A DNA stretch of 36,867 nucleotides from Lachnospiraceae bacterium (GTDB lineage Bacteria; Bacillota; Clostridia; Lachnospirales; Lachnospiraceae): contig JAFZWW010000081.1 of NCBI GenBank assembly GCA_017617005.1, positions 1-36,867 of the forward strand, in the 5' to 3' direction. Shown piece by piece: positions 8,492 to 14,621 of this stretch; the stretch's first letter is position 1; each line of letters begins with the position of its first letter. The notes beneath the pieces are model-generated. The model did not search any database. It was given only the letters and a program-made list of their open reading frames with translations, and was not told the origin of the DNA. The translations under genes were made by a program, and so were the position numbers.

Positions 8492-9898
8492 ATGGGTGGT
8501 TTTTTCGGAGTAGCTGCTAAAGAAAACTGTGTCTTCGATCTGTTCTTCGGAACGGATTATCATTCACATCTCGGAACCCGCAGGGGCGGACTTGTCGTAT
8601 ACGGAAAAGACGGATTCAACCGTGCGATCCACAATATCGAAAACTCACCCTTCAGGACCAAGTTCGATAAGGAAGTCCAGGAGATGGACGGATATATGGG
8701 AGTCGGCTCGATCTCAGACTATGAGCCCCAGCCCCTTATCATCCACTCACACCACGGCACCTACGCTCTGGTAACAGTTTCCAAGATCAACAATTCCGAC
8801 GAGCTTGCGAAAGAGCTCATTGACCGCGGCCTTTCACACTTTATGGAGATGAGCTCCGGCGAGATCAATGCGACCGAGCTTATCGCGGCACTCATCAATA
8901 CAAAAGAAAACCTCATCGACGGCATCGACTATGCCCTTTCCGCTGTTGACGGAAGCGTATCGCTCCTCATGCTCACACCCAAGGGCATCTATGCCGCAAG
9001 AGACAAGCAGGGAAGAACTCCCGTAGTCATCGGAAGAAAGGACGGAGCGTTCTGCCTTTCATTCGAGAACTTCGCATACAAGAACCTCGGCTACAGTGAT
9101 TACAAGGAACTCGGCCCGGGTGAGATCGTATGCGTGACCGATTCCAACTGCGTAACCCTCAAGGCACCCGGGGACAACATGAAGATCTGTACCTTCCTCT
9201 GGGTCTACTACGGATATCCTTCAAGCTCATATGAGGGAACCAGCGTAGAGAAGATGCGTTACGACAACGGTGCCGCAATGGCAGCCCGCGATGACGTCAA
9301 GGCAGACATCGTTGCAGGTGTACCCGATTCCGGAACCGCACATGCCGTGGGATATGCGAACAAGTCGGGAATTCCTTTTTCAAGACCCTTCATCAAGTAC
9401 ACACCGACCTGGCCCAGGTCGTTCATGCCCACCATCCAGAGCAAGCGTGACCTCATCGCGAAGATGAAGCTGCTCGCAGTTGAGGAGCTCATCAAGGGCA
9501 GGAGCATCATCCTTATCGACGACTCCATCGTAAGAGGTACCCAGCTCAGGGAGACAACCGAATTTCTTTACAAGTCCGGAGCAAAAGAGGTCCATGTAAG
9601 ACCCGCATGTCCTCCCCTTGTATACGGATGTAAGTATCTGAACTTCTCAAGATCCAAGTCCGATATGGATCTCATCACAAGAAGAGTCATCGAAAGACTC
9701 GAGGGCGGAAACGTAACCGCCGACGTACTCAAGCAGTATGCGGATCCCGATTCCGAGAAGTACGCACAGATGCTCGAGGAGATCAGGAAGGAAATGAACT
9801 TCACATCCCTCAGATACGCACGTCTCGATGACATGCTCGATGCAACCGGCCTTCCTCACGAAAAGCTCTGCACCTACTGCTGGGACGGAAAAGAATAA
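8492..9898 (+). CDS. PurF-like protein lacking the catalytic cysteine
   Basis: The protein has 468 residues and resembles amidophosphoribosyltransferase, the first enzyme of purine synthesis. The phosphoribosyltransferase half is intact: the PRPP loop IILIDDSIVRGTQ sits near 338-350, with YVRPACPP-like context after it, and the end CTYCWDGKE is typical of this paralogue group. The N-terminal Ntn-hydrolase domain is present (FFGTDYHSHLGTRRGG, DGSVSLLML). However, the chain begins MGGFFG where PurF has MCGIFG, so Cys1, the nucleophile for glutaminase activity, is a glycine. The start is secure: a TAA in the same frame lies at 8486-8488, so no longer protein with a cysteine is possible. It cannot use glutamine by the known mechanism; it may use ammonia, partner with another protein, or have a new role. 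It is followed by a strong terminator. Confidence 0.85.
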   Translation: MGGFFGVAAKENCVFDLFFGTDYHSHLGTRRGGLVVYGKDGFNRAIHNIENSPFRTKFDKEVQEMDGYMGVGSISDYEPQPLIIHSHHGTYALVTVSKINNSDELAKELIDRGLSHFMEMSSGEINATELIAALINTKENLIDGIDYALSAVDGSVSLLMLTPKGIYAARDKQGRTPVVIGRKDGAFCLSFENFAYKNLGYSDYKELGPGEIVCVTDSNCVTLKAPGDNMKICTFLWVYYGYPSSSYEGTSVEKMRYDNGAAMAARDDVKADIVAGVPDSGTAHAVGYANKSGIPFSRPFIKYTPTWPRSFMPTIQSKRDLIAKMKLLAVEELIKGRSIILIDDSIVRGTQLRETTEFLYKSGAKEVHVRPACPPLVYGCKYLNFSRSKSDMDLITRRVIERLEGGNVTADVLKQYADPDSEKYAQMLEEIRKEMNFTSLRYARLDDMLDATGLPHEKLCTYCWDGKE

Positions 9899-9905
9899 AA
9901 AATAC

Positions 9906-9936
9906 GAACTCCGCGGGATGACCGTGGAGTTCTTTA
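9906..9936 (+). terminator. Rho-independent terminator after the PurF-like gene
   Basis: Arms at 9906-9916 and 9922-9932 (GAACTCC-based) form an 11-bp stem with one G-T pair and the 5-nt loop GATGA. A short T run follows (9931-9935). It closes the PurF-like transcript 8 bp after its stop. Confidence 0.75.
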
Positions 9937-9955
9937 AAACTTGGGGGAGTAAGAA

Positions 9956-10504
9956 ATGTACCTGAATAAACTCAAGATAGAATCTACAAAAGTTCTGTGT
10001 AATGTCCTGATCGGCATCAGCAGCATCTTCTGGTTCCTTGCGATCATGTTCCTGATCTATCTGTTCATGTATCTGCATGCGGATGGGATCGTCGCGATGG
10101 TATGCGGAACGATCTCGACATTATTCTTCGGCGGAATAGCATCGGCATTAACATTCCCGCCTATTCTTCTCAAAGGAAAACTTTACCGTGCGGAAAAGTA
10201 CAACCGTATCTTCGAAGAGGACTATGACGGAATGGTTCCCTATTCCGCGTTCGAAAAGCTCACCGGCTTTTCAGGACAGAGGGTAAGGAATGACATCAGG
10301 TCCCTTGTCGGAAGGAACATCCTCAGGAACGTAACCTTCGGATGGGAGGGTGCGATGGTCATCATGAAGCCCGAGACCGAAGGCGATTTCATAGGTGTGG
10401 ACTGCCCCAACTGTGGTGCCCAGGTATCCATGAGGGTTAACGGCGGAGCAAGATGCGAACATTGCGGAACTTATTTAAGATCGGAGTCTGAGTATGTACA
10501 TTAA
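9956..10504 (+). CDS. Two-helix membrane protein with C-terminal zinc ribbon (paralogue 1)
   Basis: The protein has 182 residues. Two hydrophobic helices (about 17-43 and 47-72) anchor it in the membrane. A middle segment (about 80-140) reads like a small winged-helix fold (GMVPYSAFEKLTGFSGQRVR). The C-terminus is a zinc ribbon with CPNCG and CEHCG near 150-172. The next gene has the same three-part plan and overlaps it by 11 bp, so this is a tandem duplication expressed as one unit. I do not recognise a named family; a membrane-tethered nucleic-acid- or protein-binding role is a guess from the parts. A GGGGGAG ribosome-binding site precedes the ATG. Confidence 0.75.
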   Translation: MYLNKLKIESTKVLCNVLIGISSIFWFLAIMFLIYLFMYLHADGIVAMVCGTISTLFFGGIASALTFPPILLKGKLYRAEKYNRIFEEDYDGMVPYSAFEKLTGFSGQRVRNDIRSLVGRNILRNVTFGWEGAMVIMKPETEGDFIGVDCPNCGAQVSMRVNGGARCEHCGTYLRSESEYVH

Positions 10505-11033
10505 TCTTAAAAAGCTTTATTTCCAGATGGGTCTGTGGTCCTTCATAGCTGTGCCCGCATTTACGGGACTGTTTGTCTTCATCGGAACCATGGTGGAATA
10601 CGGGGACAAGGGTACGATCCCCATTTTTATAATCTGGTCCGGCATAGCGATCGCACTTCTGGTCAACTACTGCAAGACCATGTCATATGTGATCAAGCTC
10701 AAGGCACTTCATGATGTATGCAGTGCCGATGTCGACGGATCCGTTCCCATTAATGAGGTGGCGAATTATATGCACACCACCCGCGAGAAGATCATCCGCC
10801 TCAAGAATTACGGTGAGAAAAAGAGGATCCTCATCAACCTCGTCTACGATGCATCGGGTGACAGGTTCATCCTCACCGACAGATACCGCCCCGTCGATCC
10901 CGTCAACGACCGTCCCTTCGTCGGAATGGCATGCCCCGGATGCGGAGCGAGCCTCAAGATCAGGGCAACCACCACAGGCATCTGCCCTTATTGCGACAGG
11001 ACCGTGACTGCCCCCAACATCATCGTCGGGTGA
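10494..11033 (+). CDS. Two-helix membrane protein with C-terminal zinc ribbon (paralogue 2)
   Basis: The protein has 179 residues, with two membrane helices (about 14-36 and 44-66). A middle winged-helix-like region (GSVPINEVANYMHTTREKI, about 82-130) aligns in place with that of the upstream gene. The C-terminal zinc ribbon has CPGCG and CPYCD near 147-168. The ATG at 10494 lies inside the last codons of paralogue 1, giving an 11-bp overlap and coupled translation. Sequence identity between the two is low outside the general plan, so the duplication is old. Function is unknown. The stop codon lies within a REP-like palindrome (11030-11058). Confidence 0.75.
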   Translation: MYINLKKLYFQMGLWSFIAVPAFTGLFVFIGTMVEYGDKGTIPIFIIWSGIAIALLVNYCKTMSYVIKLKALHDVCSADVDGSVPINEVANYMHTTREKIIRLKNYGEKKRILINLVYDASGDRFILTDRYRPVDPVNDRPFVGMACPGCGASLKIRATTTGICPYCDRTVTAPNIIVG

Positions 11034-11058
11034 ACAGGGGGACGGTTCCTCCGTTCAC
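11030..11058 (+). repeat. REP-like palindromic element, copy A
   Basis: A 29-bp imperfect palindrome with outer arms GTGAAC and GTTCAC and the core ACAGGGGGACGGTTCC (11034-11049). The same 16-base core recurs on the other strand at 13776-13791, and with two mismatches at 13676-13691. It starts at the stop codon of the upstream gene. Confidence 0.7.
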
Positions 11059-11065
11059 TTCCATC

Positions 11066-11098
11066 AAAAGCCGCTCATCCGAGCGGCTTTACTTTTTT
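11066..11098 (+). terminator. Rho-independent terminator after the zinc-ribbon pair
   Basis: AAAGCCGCTC (11067-11076), loop ATCC, and GAGCGGCTTT (11081-11090) form a 10-bp stem, followed by AC and six T residues. The tail CTTTACTTTTTT is also the first, partial unit of the 31-bp-spaced repeat array that leads to the Fic gene. Confidence 0.85.
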
Positions 11099-11221
11099 GA
11101 CTCAAACGCTCCAAAATCTTTACTTTTTTGAGCCCACAACCTCAAAATCTTTACTTTTTTTGCCTCACCGCCCCAAAATCTTTACTTTTTGCCTAAAATA
11201 TGCTATAAAAAGTAAAGATTT
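11087..11221 (+). promoter_or_regulatory. Operator-like repeat array upstream of the Fic gene
   Basis: The word AAAATCTTTACTTTTT occurs at 11113, 11144 and 11175. A shortened copy (CTTTACTTTTTT) lies at 11087 in the terminator tail, so the CTTTAC words start at 11087, 11118, 11149 and 11180, exactly 31 bp apart (about three helical turns). A fifth copy is inverted at 11207-11221 (AAAAAGTAAAGATTT), making a 15-bp inverted repeat with copy 4. Copy 4 covers the predicted -35 and copy 5 abuts the -10. The likely binder is the N-terminal helix-turn-helix of the Fic protein itself (inference). Confidence 0.75.
11181..11209 (+). promoter_or_regulatory. Putative promoter of the Fic gene
   Basis: The -35 is TTTACT at 11181-11186 (4 of 6) and the -10 is TATAAA at 11204-11209 (5 of 6), with a 17-bp spacer. 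Both elements overlap or touch the inverted operator-like repeats, so bound protein would block RNA polymerase. A GGAGGA ribosome-binding site follows at 11225-11230. Confidence 0.6.
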
Positions 11222-11236
11222 AACGGAGGAAATCCA

Positions 11237-12145
11237 ATGATCTCTTATGATGTTCTTGAACAGATACTTAAGGACAAAAGGATCGGAAAGACGGAGCTGT
11301 CCAAAAAGCTTGGCCTTTCTTCCCGGACCATAGCGAAGATCGGAAAAGGCGAAAAGCTTTCAGAACGGAGTCTGCAAAAGATAGCGGACTACCTTGGCAT
11401 GGATCCCAAGGCTCTGATGAAGAACGTCTCCGATAACAGGATACTTCGGTTACTCAGGGAGGAAAAGGAGATGAATCTTCCCGGAGGACTGTATCACGAA
11501 CTGCAGGTCCGGATGACATATAATTCCAATCACATTGAGGGAAGTAAGCTGTCCGAGGATCAGACCAGGATGATCTTTGAGACAAGTACCATAGATGTGG
11601 GTAATGGAGTCCCCGTAGATGATGTACTGGAAACGGTTCATCATTTCCGGGCAATCGACTATGTCATTGATGTTGCAGAGGATGAACTGACAGAGGATAT
11701 CATAAAGCATCTGCATTATATCCTGAAGCATGACACGAAGGATCAGTCTCTCGGATGGTTTGCGGTAGGGGATTACAAAAAGCGTCCTAATGTGGTAGGA
11801 GGCAGGGAGACATCTAAACCTTCCGACGTCCATGATCATATGGCGGCTTTGCTGGAAGCATACAACGCCAAGGAAAATGTAACGGTGGAGGATATCATAG
11901 AACTGCATGCCGAGTTTGAATACATCCATCCGTTTCAGGACGGAAACGGAAGAGTCGGGCGGCTTGTAGTGTTAAAAGAGTGCCTGAGGCATGATGTTAT
12001 CCCCTTTATCATCGAGGATGCGAAGAAAAATTACTATTACAGGGGCCTTTCCGAATGGAGAAATGAAAAAGGCTGGCTTATCGATACATGTCTTGACGGA
12101 CAGGATACGTTCAAAAGATTGCTACACATGCTCGAAATATCATGA
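11237..12145 (+). CDS. Fic-domain AMP transferase with N-terminal Cro/C1-type helix-turn-helix
   Basis: The protein has 302 residues. Residues about 4-62 form a Cro/C1-type DNA-binding domain (KTELSKKLGLSSRTIAKIG). The Fic domain spans about 85-290, with the full active-site motif HPFQDGNGRVGR at 231-242, including the catalytic histidine and the nucleotide-binding residues. A class II inhibitory helix is present as SNHIEG (97-102), whose E101 would block ATP binding as in other autoinhibited Fic proteins. Fic enzymes transfer AMP, or another part of a nucleotide, to hydroxyl side chains of target proteins. The gene stands alone between terminators and behind phased operator-like repeats, which suggests autoregulation. 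There is no separate antitoxin gene; control seems built into the one chain. The target is unknown. Confidence 0.92.
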   Translation: MISYDVLEQILKDKRIGKTELSKKLGLSSRTIAKIGKGEKLSERSLQKIADYLGMDPKALMKNVSDNRILRLLREEKEMNLPGGLYHELQVRMTYNSNHIEGSKLSEDQTRMIFETSTIDVGNGVPVDDVLETVHHFRAIDYVIDVAEDELTEDIIKHLHYILKHDTKDQSLGWFAVGDYKKRPNVVGGRETSKPSDVHDHMAALLEAYNAKENVTVEDIIELHAEFEYIHPFQDGNGRVGRLVVLKECLRHDVIPFIIEDAKKNYYYRGLSEWRNEKGWLIDTCLDGQDTFKRLLHMLEIS

Positions 12146-12150
12146 AAAAG

Positions 12151-12183
12151 CGGAGATGATCAAATGGTCATCTCCGTTTTTTT
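12151..12183 (+). terminator. Rho-independent terminator after the Fic gene
   Basis: CGGAGATGA (12151-12159) and TCATCTCCG (12168-12176) form a stem that extends inward to 11 bp around the loop AAAT, followed by seven T residues (12177-12183). It starts 5 bp after the Fic stop. Confidence 0.9.
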
Positions 12184-12188
12184 GTCCG

Positions 12189-12245
12189 CAAACACCGGAA
12201 AAGGGGTTGTGCAACGGGGATTAACAGGATTGTTAATCCCCGTTG
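12189..12245 (+). repeat. REP-like fragment and perfect 14-bp hairpin
   Basis: Bases 12189-12200 (GCAAACACCGGA) match the left part of REP-like copy B at 13768-13778 with one difference. Directly after it, CAACGGGGATTAAC (12212-12225) and its exact complement (12232-12245) make a 14-bp hairpin with the loop AGGATT. No T tract follows, so it is not a standard terminator. It lies in the 193-bp gap before the CPBP gene, where I see no clear promoter. Confidence 0.55.
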
Positions 12246-12338
12246 TCAGATTGCCAAGTACGGTTGGTGGAGGTTTTGGGACAGAAATCTTACGATTGAT
12301 CCATCAGATAATTCATTTCAAAGGAGGAAATGCAGATC

Positions 12339-13274
12339 ATGAGTAAGATAAAAGAGTTTATAAAGAACATCAGCCCGCTGAACAACCGAATCGAAATGCC
12401 GGTGATACTGTATGTCATCAAGGTAGTCATCATATTCTGGTTCGTAAAATTCGTATCGGAGCTTATCGGAGAAGGGATCGTCATAGGGCTTCTCTTTGCA
12501 TGCGGTAAGAATCCTCTTGAAGGGGAGATGTTTGACCCCGGGATCATGGTTCTGATAATGTATTTCGGCTACGGAATCCTGATCGGAATAGTGCTTCTCT
12601 ACTGGAAGCTCATTCAAAAGAAGACCCTTGCACAGCTCGGATTTAAAGGAAATATCGGAAAATACCTTGCCGGAGCACTTATAGGTGCGGCCCTGGTAAC
12701 CGTTTCCACGGTTTTGACCGTGCTTACCGGTGCGATAACCTGTAACGGAATATTCGAAAGGATCGACTATGTCTATATTCTTCTGATGCTCTGCGGCTTC
12801 GTCTTCCAGGGAGCTATGGAAGAAGTGCTCTGCAGGGGAGTAGTCCTTCAGCTTCTTAAGGACAGAGCTCCGATCAGTGTTGCCGTCGGTGTCAGCACGG
12901 TACTTTTCATCATTCCCCATCTGGGCAGCATGACGGGGGCAAGTGCCGGAATTCTCATATTTGCATTGATCGATCTTGTCCTGATATCGGTTCTTTTCTC
13001 GATGCTTACGCTTCGTTTTAAGAGTATCCTTCCCGCCTGCGGATTTCATACCTTCTGGAACTTTCTGTTGTATAATATTCTCGGACTCAACCTCAGCGGA
13101 ATTGATACAAAGACAGCAGCGGTTTTCGATATGAGATCCGTGGGAGACAATATCCTGAACGGCGGAATGTACGGAATAGAGGCGAGTGCCGTAACGGCTG
13201 TGGTTCTGGCAGCGGTGCTCATCCTGATGGCCGGAATGTTTGATAAGAAAGGCAGGTCTGCAAATGGAATTTAA
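12339..13274 (+). CDS. CPBP-family intramembrane metalloprotease-like protein
   Basis: The start is placed at 12339, not the in-frame ATG at 12330, because AGGAGG (12322-12327) is only 2 bp from the latter. The 311-residue protein has about seven or eight membrane helices. The CPBP (CAAX protease/bacteriocin-processing, Abi) motifs are all there: EEVLCR (E161, E162, R166), FIIPH (H194) and HTFWN (H237, N241), which form the metal site within the membrane. Family members process prenylated proteins or peptides, or protect against self-made bacteriocins; the substrate here is unknown. Its end overlaps by 11 bp the start of an XRE regulator that itself has a membrane tail, so the pair is probably translated together and may act together. 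Confidence 0.88.
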   Translation: MSKIKEFIKNISPLNNRIEMPVILYVIKVVIIFWFVKFVSELIGEGIVIGLLFACGKNPLEGEMFDPGIMVLIMYFGYGILIGIVLLYWKLIQKKTLAQLGFKGNIGKYLAGALIGAALVTVSTVLTVLTGAITCNGIFERIDYVYILLMLCGFVFQGAMEEVLCRGVVLQLLKDRAPISVAVGVSTVLFIIPHLGSMTGASAGILIFALIDLVLISVLFSMLTLRFKSILPACGFHTFWNFLLYNILGLNLSGIDTKTAAVFDMRSVGDNILNGGMYGIEASAVTAVVLAAVLILMAGMFDKKGRSANGI

Positions 13275-13659
13275 CAATAAGCTCTATGAACTGAGAAAAC
13301 AAAAAGGCTTTTCCCAGGAAGAACTTGCCAACCGTTTAAACGTTTCCAGACAGACCGTTTCAAAGTGGGAGGTCGGTGAATCCACGCCCGATATGGAGAA
13401 GCTTATCGCCATCAGCGAACTCTTCGGGATCTCATTGGACGAACTTGTGAAGGGTGAAGCACCCGAACAGGCAGGCACACCGGAGCAGATCTCAAGATCC
13501 GGGTTTTACAGCGATTTCAAAGAGCATGTCCTGACGGAAGATAACAGGAAAAAGGCCAAAAAAGGACTGCTGACAATGGGAATCATCGCAGCTGCGATCA
13601 TTATTATCGATGTTATCTCGTTTATCGTATATGTCCTTATGTACGGATTTCCCAAGTGA
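13264..13659 (+). CDS. XRE-family regulator with C-terminal membrane anchor
   Basis: The ATG at 13264 gives 131 residues and begins with the usual MEFNNKLYELRKQKG of this family; an ATG 24 bp upstream is less likely. Residues 1-65 are a Cro/C1-type helix-turn-helix (SQEELANRLNVSRQTVSKWE). After a linker, residues about 98-126 form one hydrophobic helix (GIIAAAIIIIDVISFIVYVL), so the DNA-binding domain is tethered to the inner face of the membrane. It overlaps the CPBP protease-like gene by 11 bp. Possible control of the anchored regulator by that membrane protease is inference. A terminator and two REP-like elements follow. Confidence 0.85.
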   Translation: MEFNNKLYELRKQKGFSQEELANRLNVSRQTVSKWEVGESTPDMEKLIAISELFGISLDELVKGEAPEQAGTPEQISRSGFYSDFKEHVLTEDNRKKAKKGLLTMGIIAAAIIIIDVISFIVYVLMYGFPK

Positions 13660-13666
13660 AAGCTGA

Positions 13667-13695
13667 GTGGACGCAGGAAGCGTCCCTCTGTTCAC
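13667..13695 (-). repeat. REP-like palindromic element, copy C
   Basis: Read on the minus strand, this 29-bp element differs from copy A at four positions and keeps the GTGAAC start and GTCCAC end. Its core (13676-13691) has two mismatches to ACAGGGGGACGGTTCC. It begins 7 bp after the stop of the XRE gene. Confidence 0.6.
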
Positions 13696-13734
13696 AAACG
13701 GTGGAGGTGATCAAATGATCATCCCACCGTTTTT
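13696..13734 (+). terminator. Rho-independent terminator after the XRE regulator
   Basis: AAACGGTGG (13696-13704) pairs with CCACCGTTT (13724-13732), with further pairing inside around the loop AAAT, and a T run to 13734. The inner GTGATCAAATGATCATC resembles the apex of the terminator at 12151-12183. Confidence 0.85.
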
Positions 13735-13766
13735 AATTGTGCAAAACTAAATTCCACTTTTTGCCC

Positions 13767-13796
13767 GGAAACACCGGAACCGTCCCCCTGTTTCCC
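13767..13796 (-). repeat. REP-like palindromic element, copy B
   Basis: The outer arms are GGAAAC (13767-13772) and GTTTCC (13790-13795). The minus strand carries the core ACAGGGGGACGGTTCC without mismatch (13776-13791), placed exactly 100 bp after the same core in copy C. Confidence 0.65.
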
Positions 13797-13821
13797 TCAA
13801 AATCCGCACCCCGAGAGGGCA

Positions 13822-13860
13822 TTGACAATCTGATTTAAATATGATATCAATATGATATCA
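13822..13860 (+). promoter_or_regulatory. ABC operon promoter with twin TGATATCA palindromes
   Basis: A perfect -35 TTGACA (13822-13827) and -10 TATCAA (13845-13850, 4 of 6) are 17 bp apart. The -10 is embedded in a tandem 11-bp repeat in which the self-complementary TGATATCA occurs at 13842-13849 and 13853-13860. Such twin palindromes over a -10 suggest a repressor site; the binding protein is not identified. Confidence 0.65.
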
Positions 13861-13895
13861 GATAAAAACAACCGACCTGAAAGGACGGAAATACA

Positions 13896-14621
13896 ATGAG
13901 CGCAATGCTTGAGATCAAAAACTACACCAAATCATACGGCAGCGGAAAGAAAGCTGCGGATAACGTAACCCTTACCGTTGAAGCCGGCGACATCTTCGGA
14001 TTCATCGGACACAACGGAGCGGGAAAGTCCACGACCATCCGTGCGGTGGTAGGCGTTCTCGATTTTACCGAGGGCGAGATCCTCATAGACGGACACTCCG
14101 TCAAGACCGAGCCCATCGAATGCAAGAAGGTCACCGCATACATTCCCGATAACCCGGATCTGTATGAGAACCTCACCGGCATCCAGTATCTGAACTTCGT
14201 GGCAGATGTTTTCGGTATCGGAGCACAGGAGAGGGAAGAGGTCATCAAGAAGTATGCGGATGAATTCGAGATAACCGATTCGCTCGGCGACCTCATCAGC
14301 TCATACTCACACGGTATGAAGCAGAAGGTTGCGATCATCTCGGCCCTGATCCACAGCCCCAAGCTCCTTGTACTCGACGAGCCCTTCGTCGGACTCGACC
14401 CCAAGGCAGCCTTCAAGCTCAAGGAGATCATGCACGAAATGTGCGATAAGGGCACCGCGATATTCTTCTCAACACACGTCCTCGATGTTGCCGAGAAGCT
14501 CTGCAACAAGGTAGCGATCATAAAGCAGGGCAGGATAATAGATGTCGGCACCATGGAGGAGCTTACGGAAGGCCACTCACTCGAGGAGGTATTCCTGGAG
14601 GCGGACAATGAAGAAAAATAA
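13896..14621 (+). CDS. ABC transporter ATP-binding protein
   Basis: The protein has 241 residues, a single nucleotide-binding domain of the ABC-2 exporter type. Walker A is GHNGAGKST (38-46), the signature is SYSHGMKQ (136-143) in the variant form common to this subgroup, Walker B is LLVLDEP (157-163) and the switch histidine is H194 in STHVLD. It powers the permease encoded next, whose ATG lies 14 bp inside this gene, so the two are translationally coupled. The substrate is unknown; related pairs export peptides or antibiotics or act in envelope maintenance. The ribosome-binding site is AAGGACGG at 13881-13888. Confidence 0.93.
   Translation: MSAMLEIKNYTKSYGSGKKAADNVTLTVEAGDIFGFIGHNGAGKSTTIRAVVGVLDFTEGEILIDGHSVKTEPIECKKVTAYIPDNPDLYENLTGIQYLNFVADVFGIGAQEREEVIKKYADEFEITDSLGDLISSYSHGMKQKVAIISALIHSPKLLVLDEPFVGLDPKAAFKLKEIMHEMCDKGTAIFFSTHVLDVAEKLCNKVAIIKQGRIIDVGTMEELTEGHSLEEVFLEADNEEK

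Noticed and set aside
11087..11221. The 31-bp-spaced repeats as a short CRISPR array
   Set aside because: The gaps between conserved words are only about 13-15 bp, the last copy is inverted, it overlaps a promoter, and no cas gene is present.
12318..13277. A 319-codon minus-strand frame opposite the CPBP gene
   Set aside because: The plus strand has a complete CPBP motif set and a good ribosome-binding site; the minus frame reads as low-complexity, charged sequence with no domain.
14542..14607. A longer N-terminus for the ABC permease
   Set aside because: The added 22 residues are arginine-rich read-through of the ATPase gene in another frame, and GGAGGCGGA precedes the ATG at 14608.
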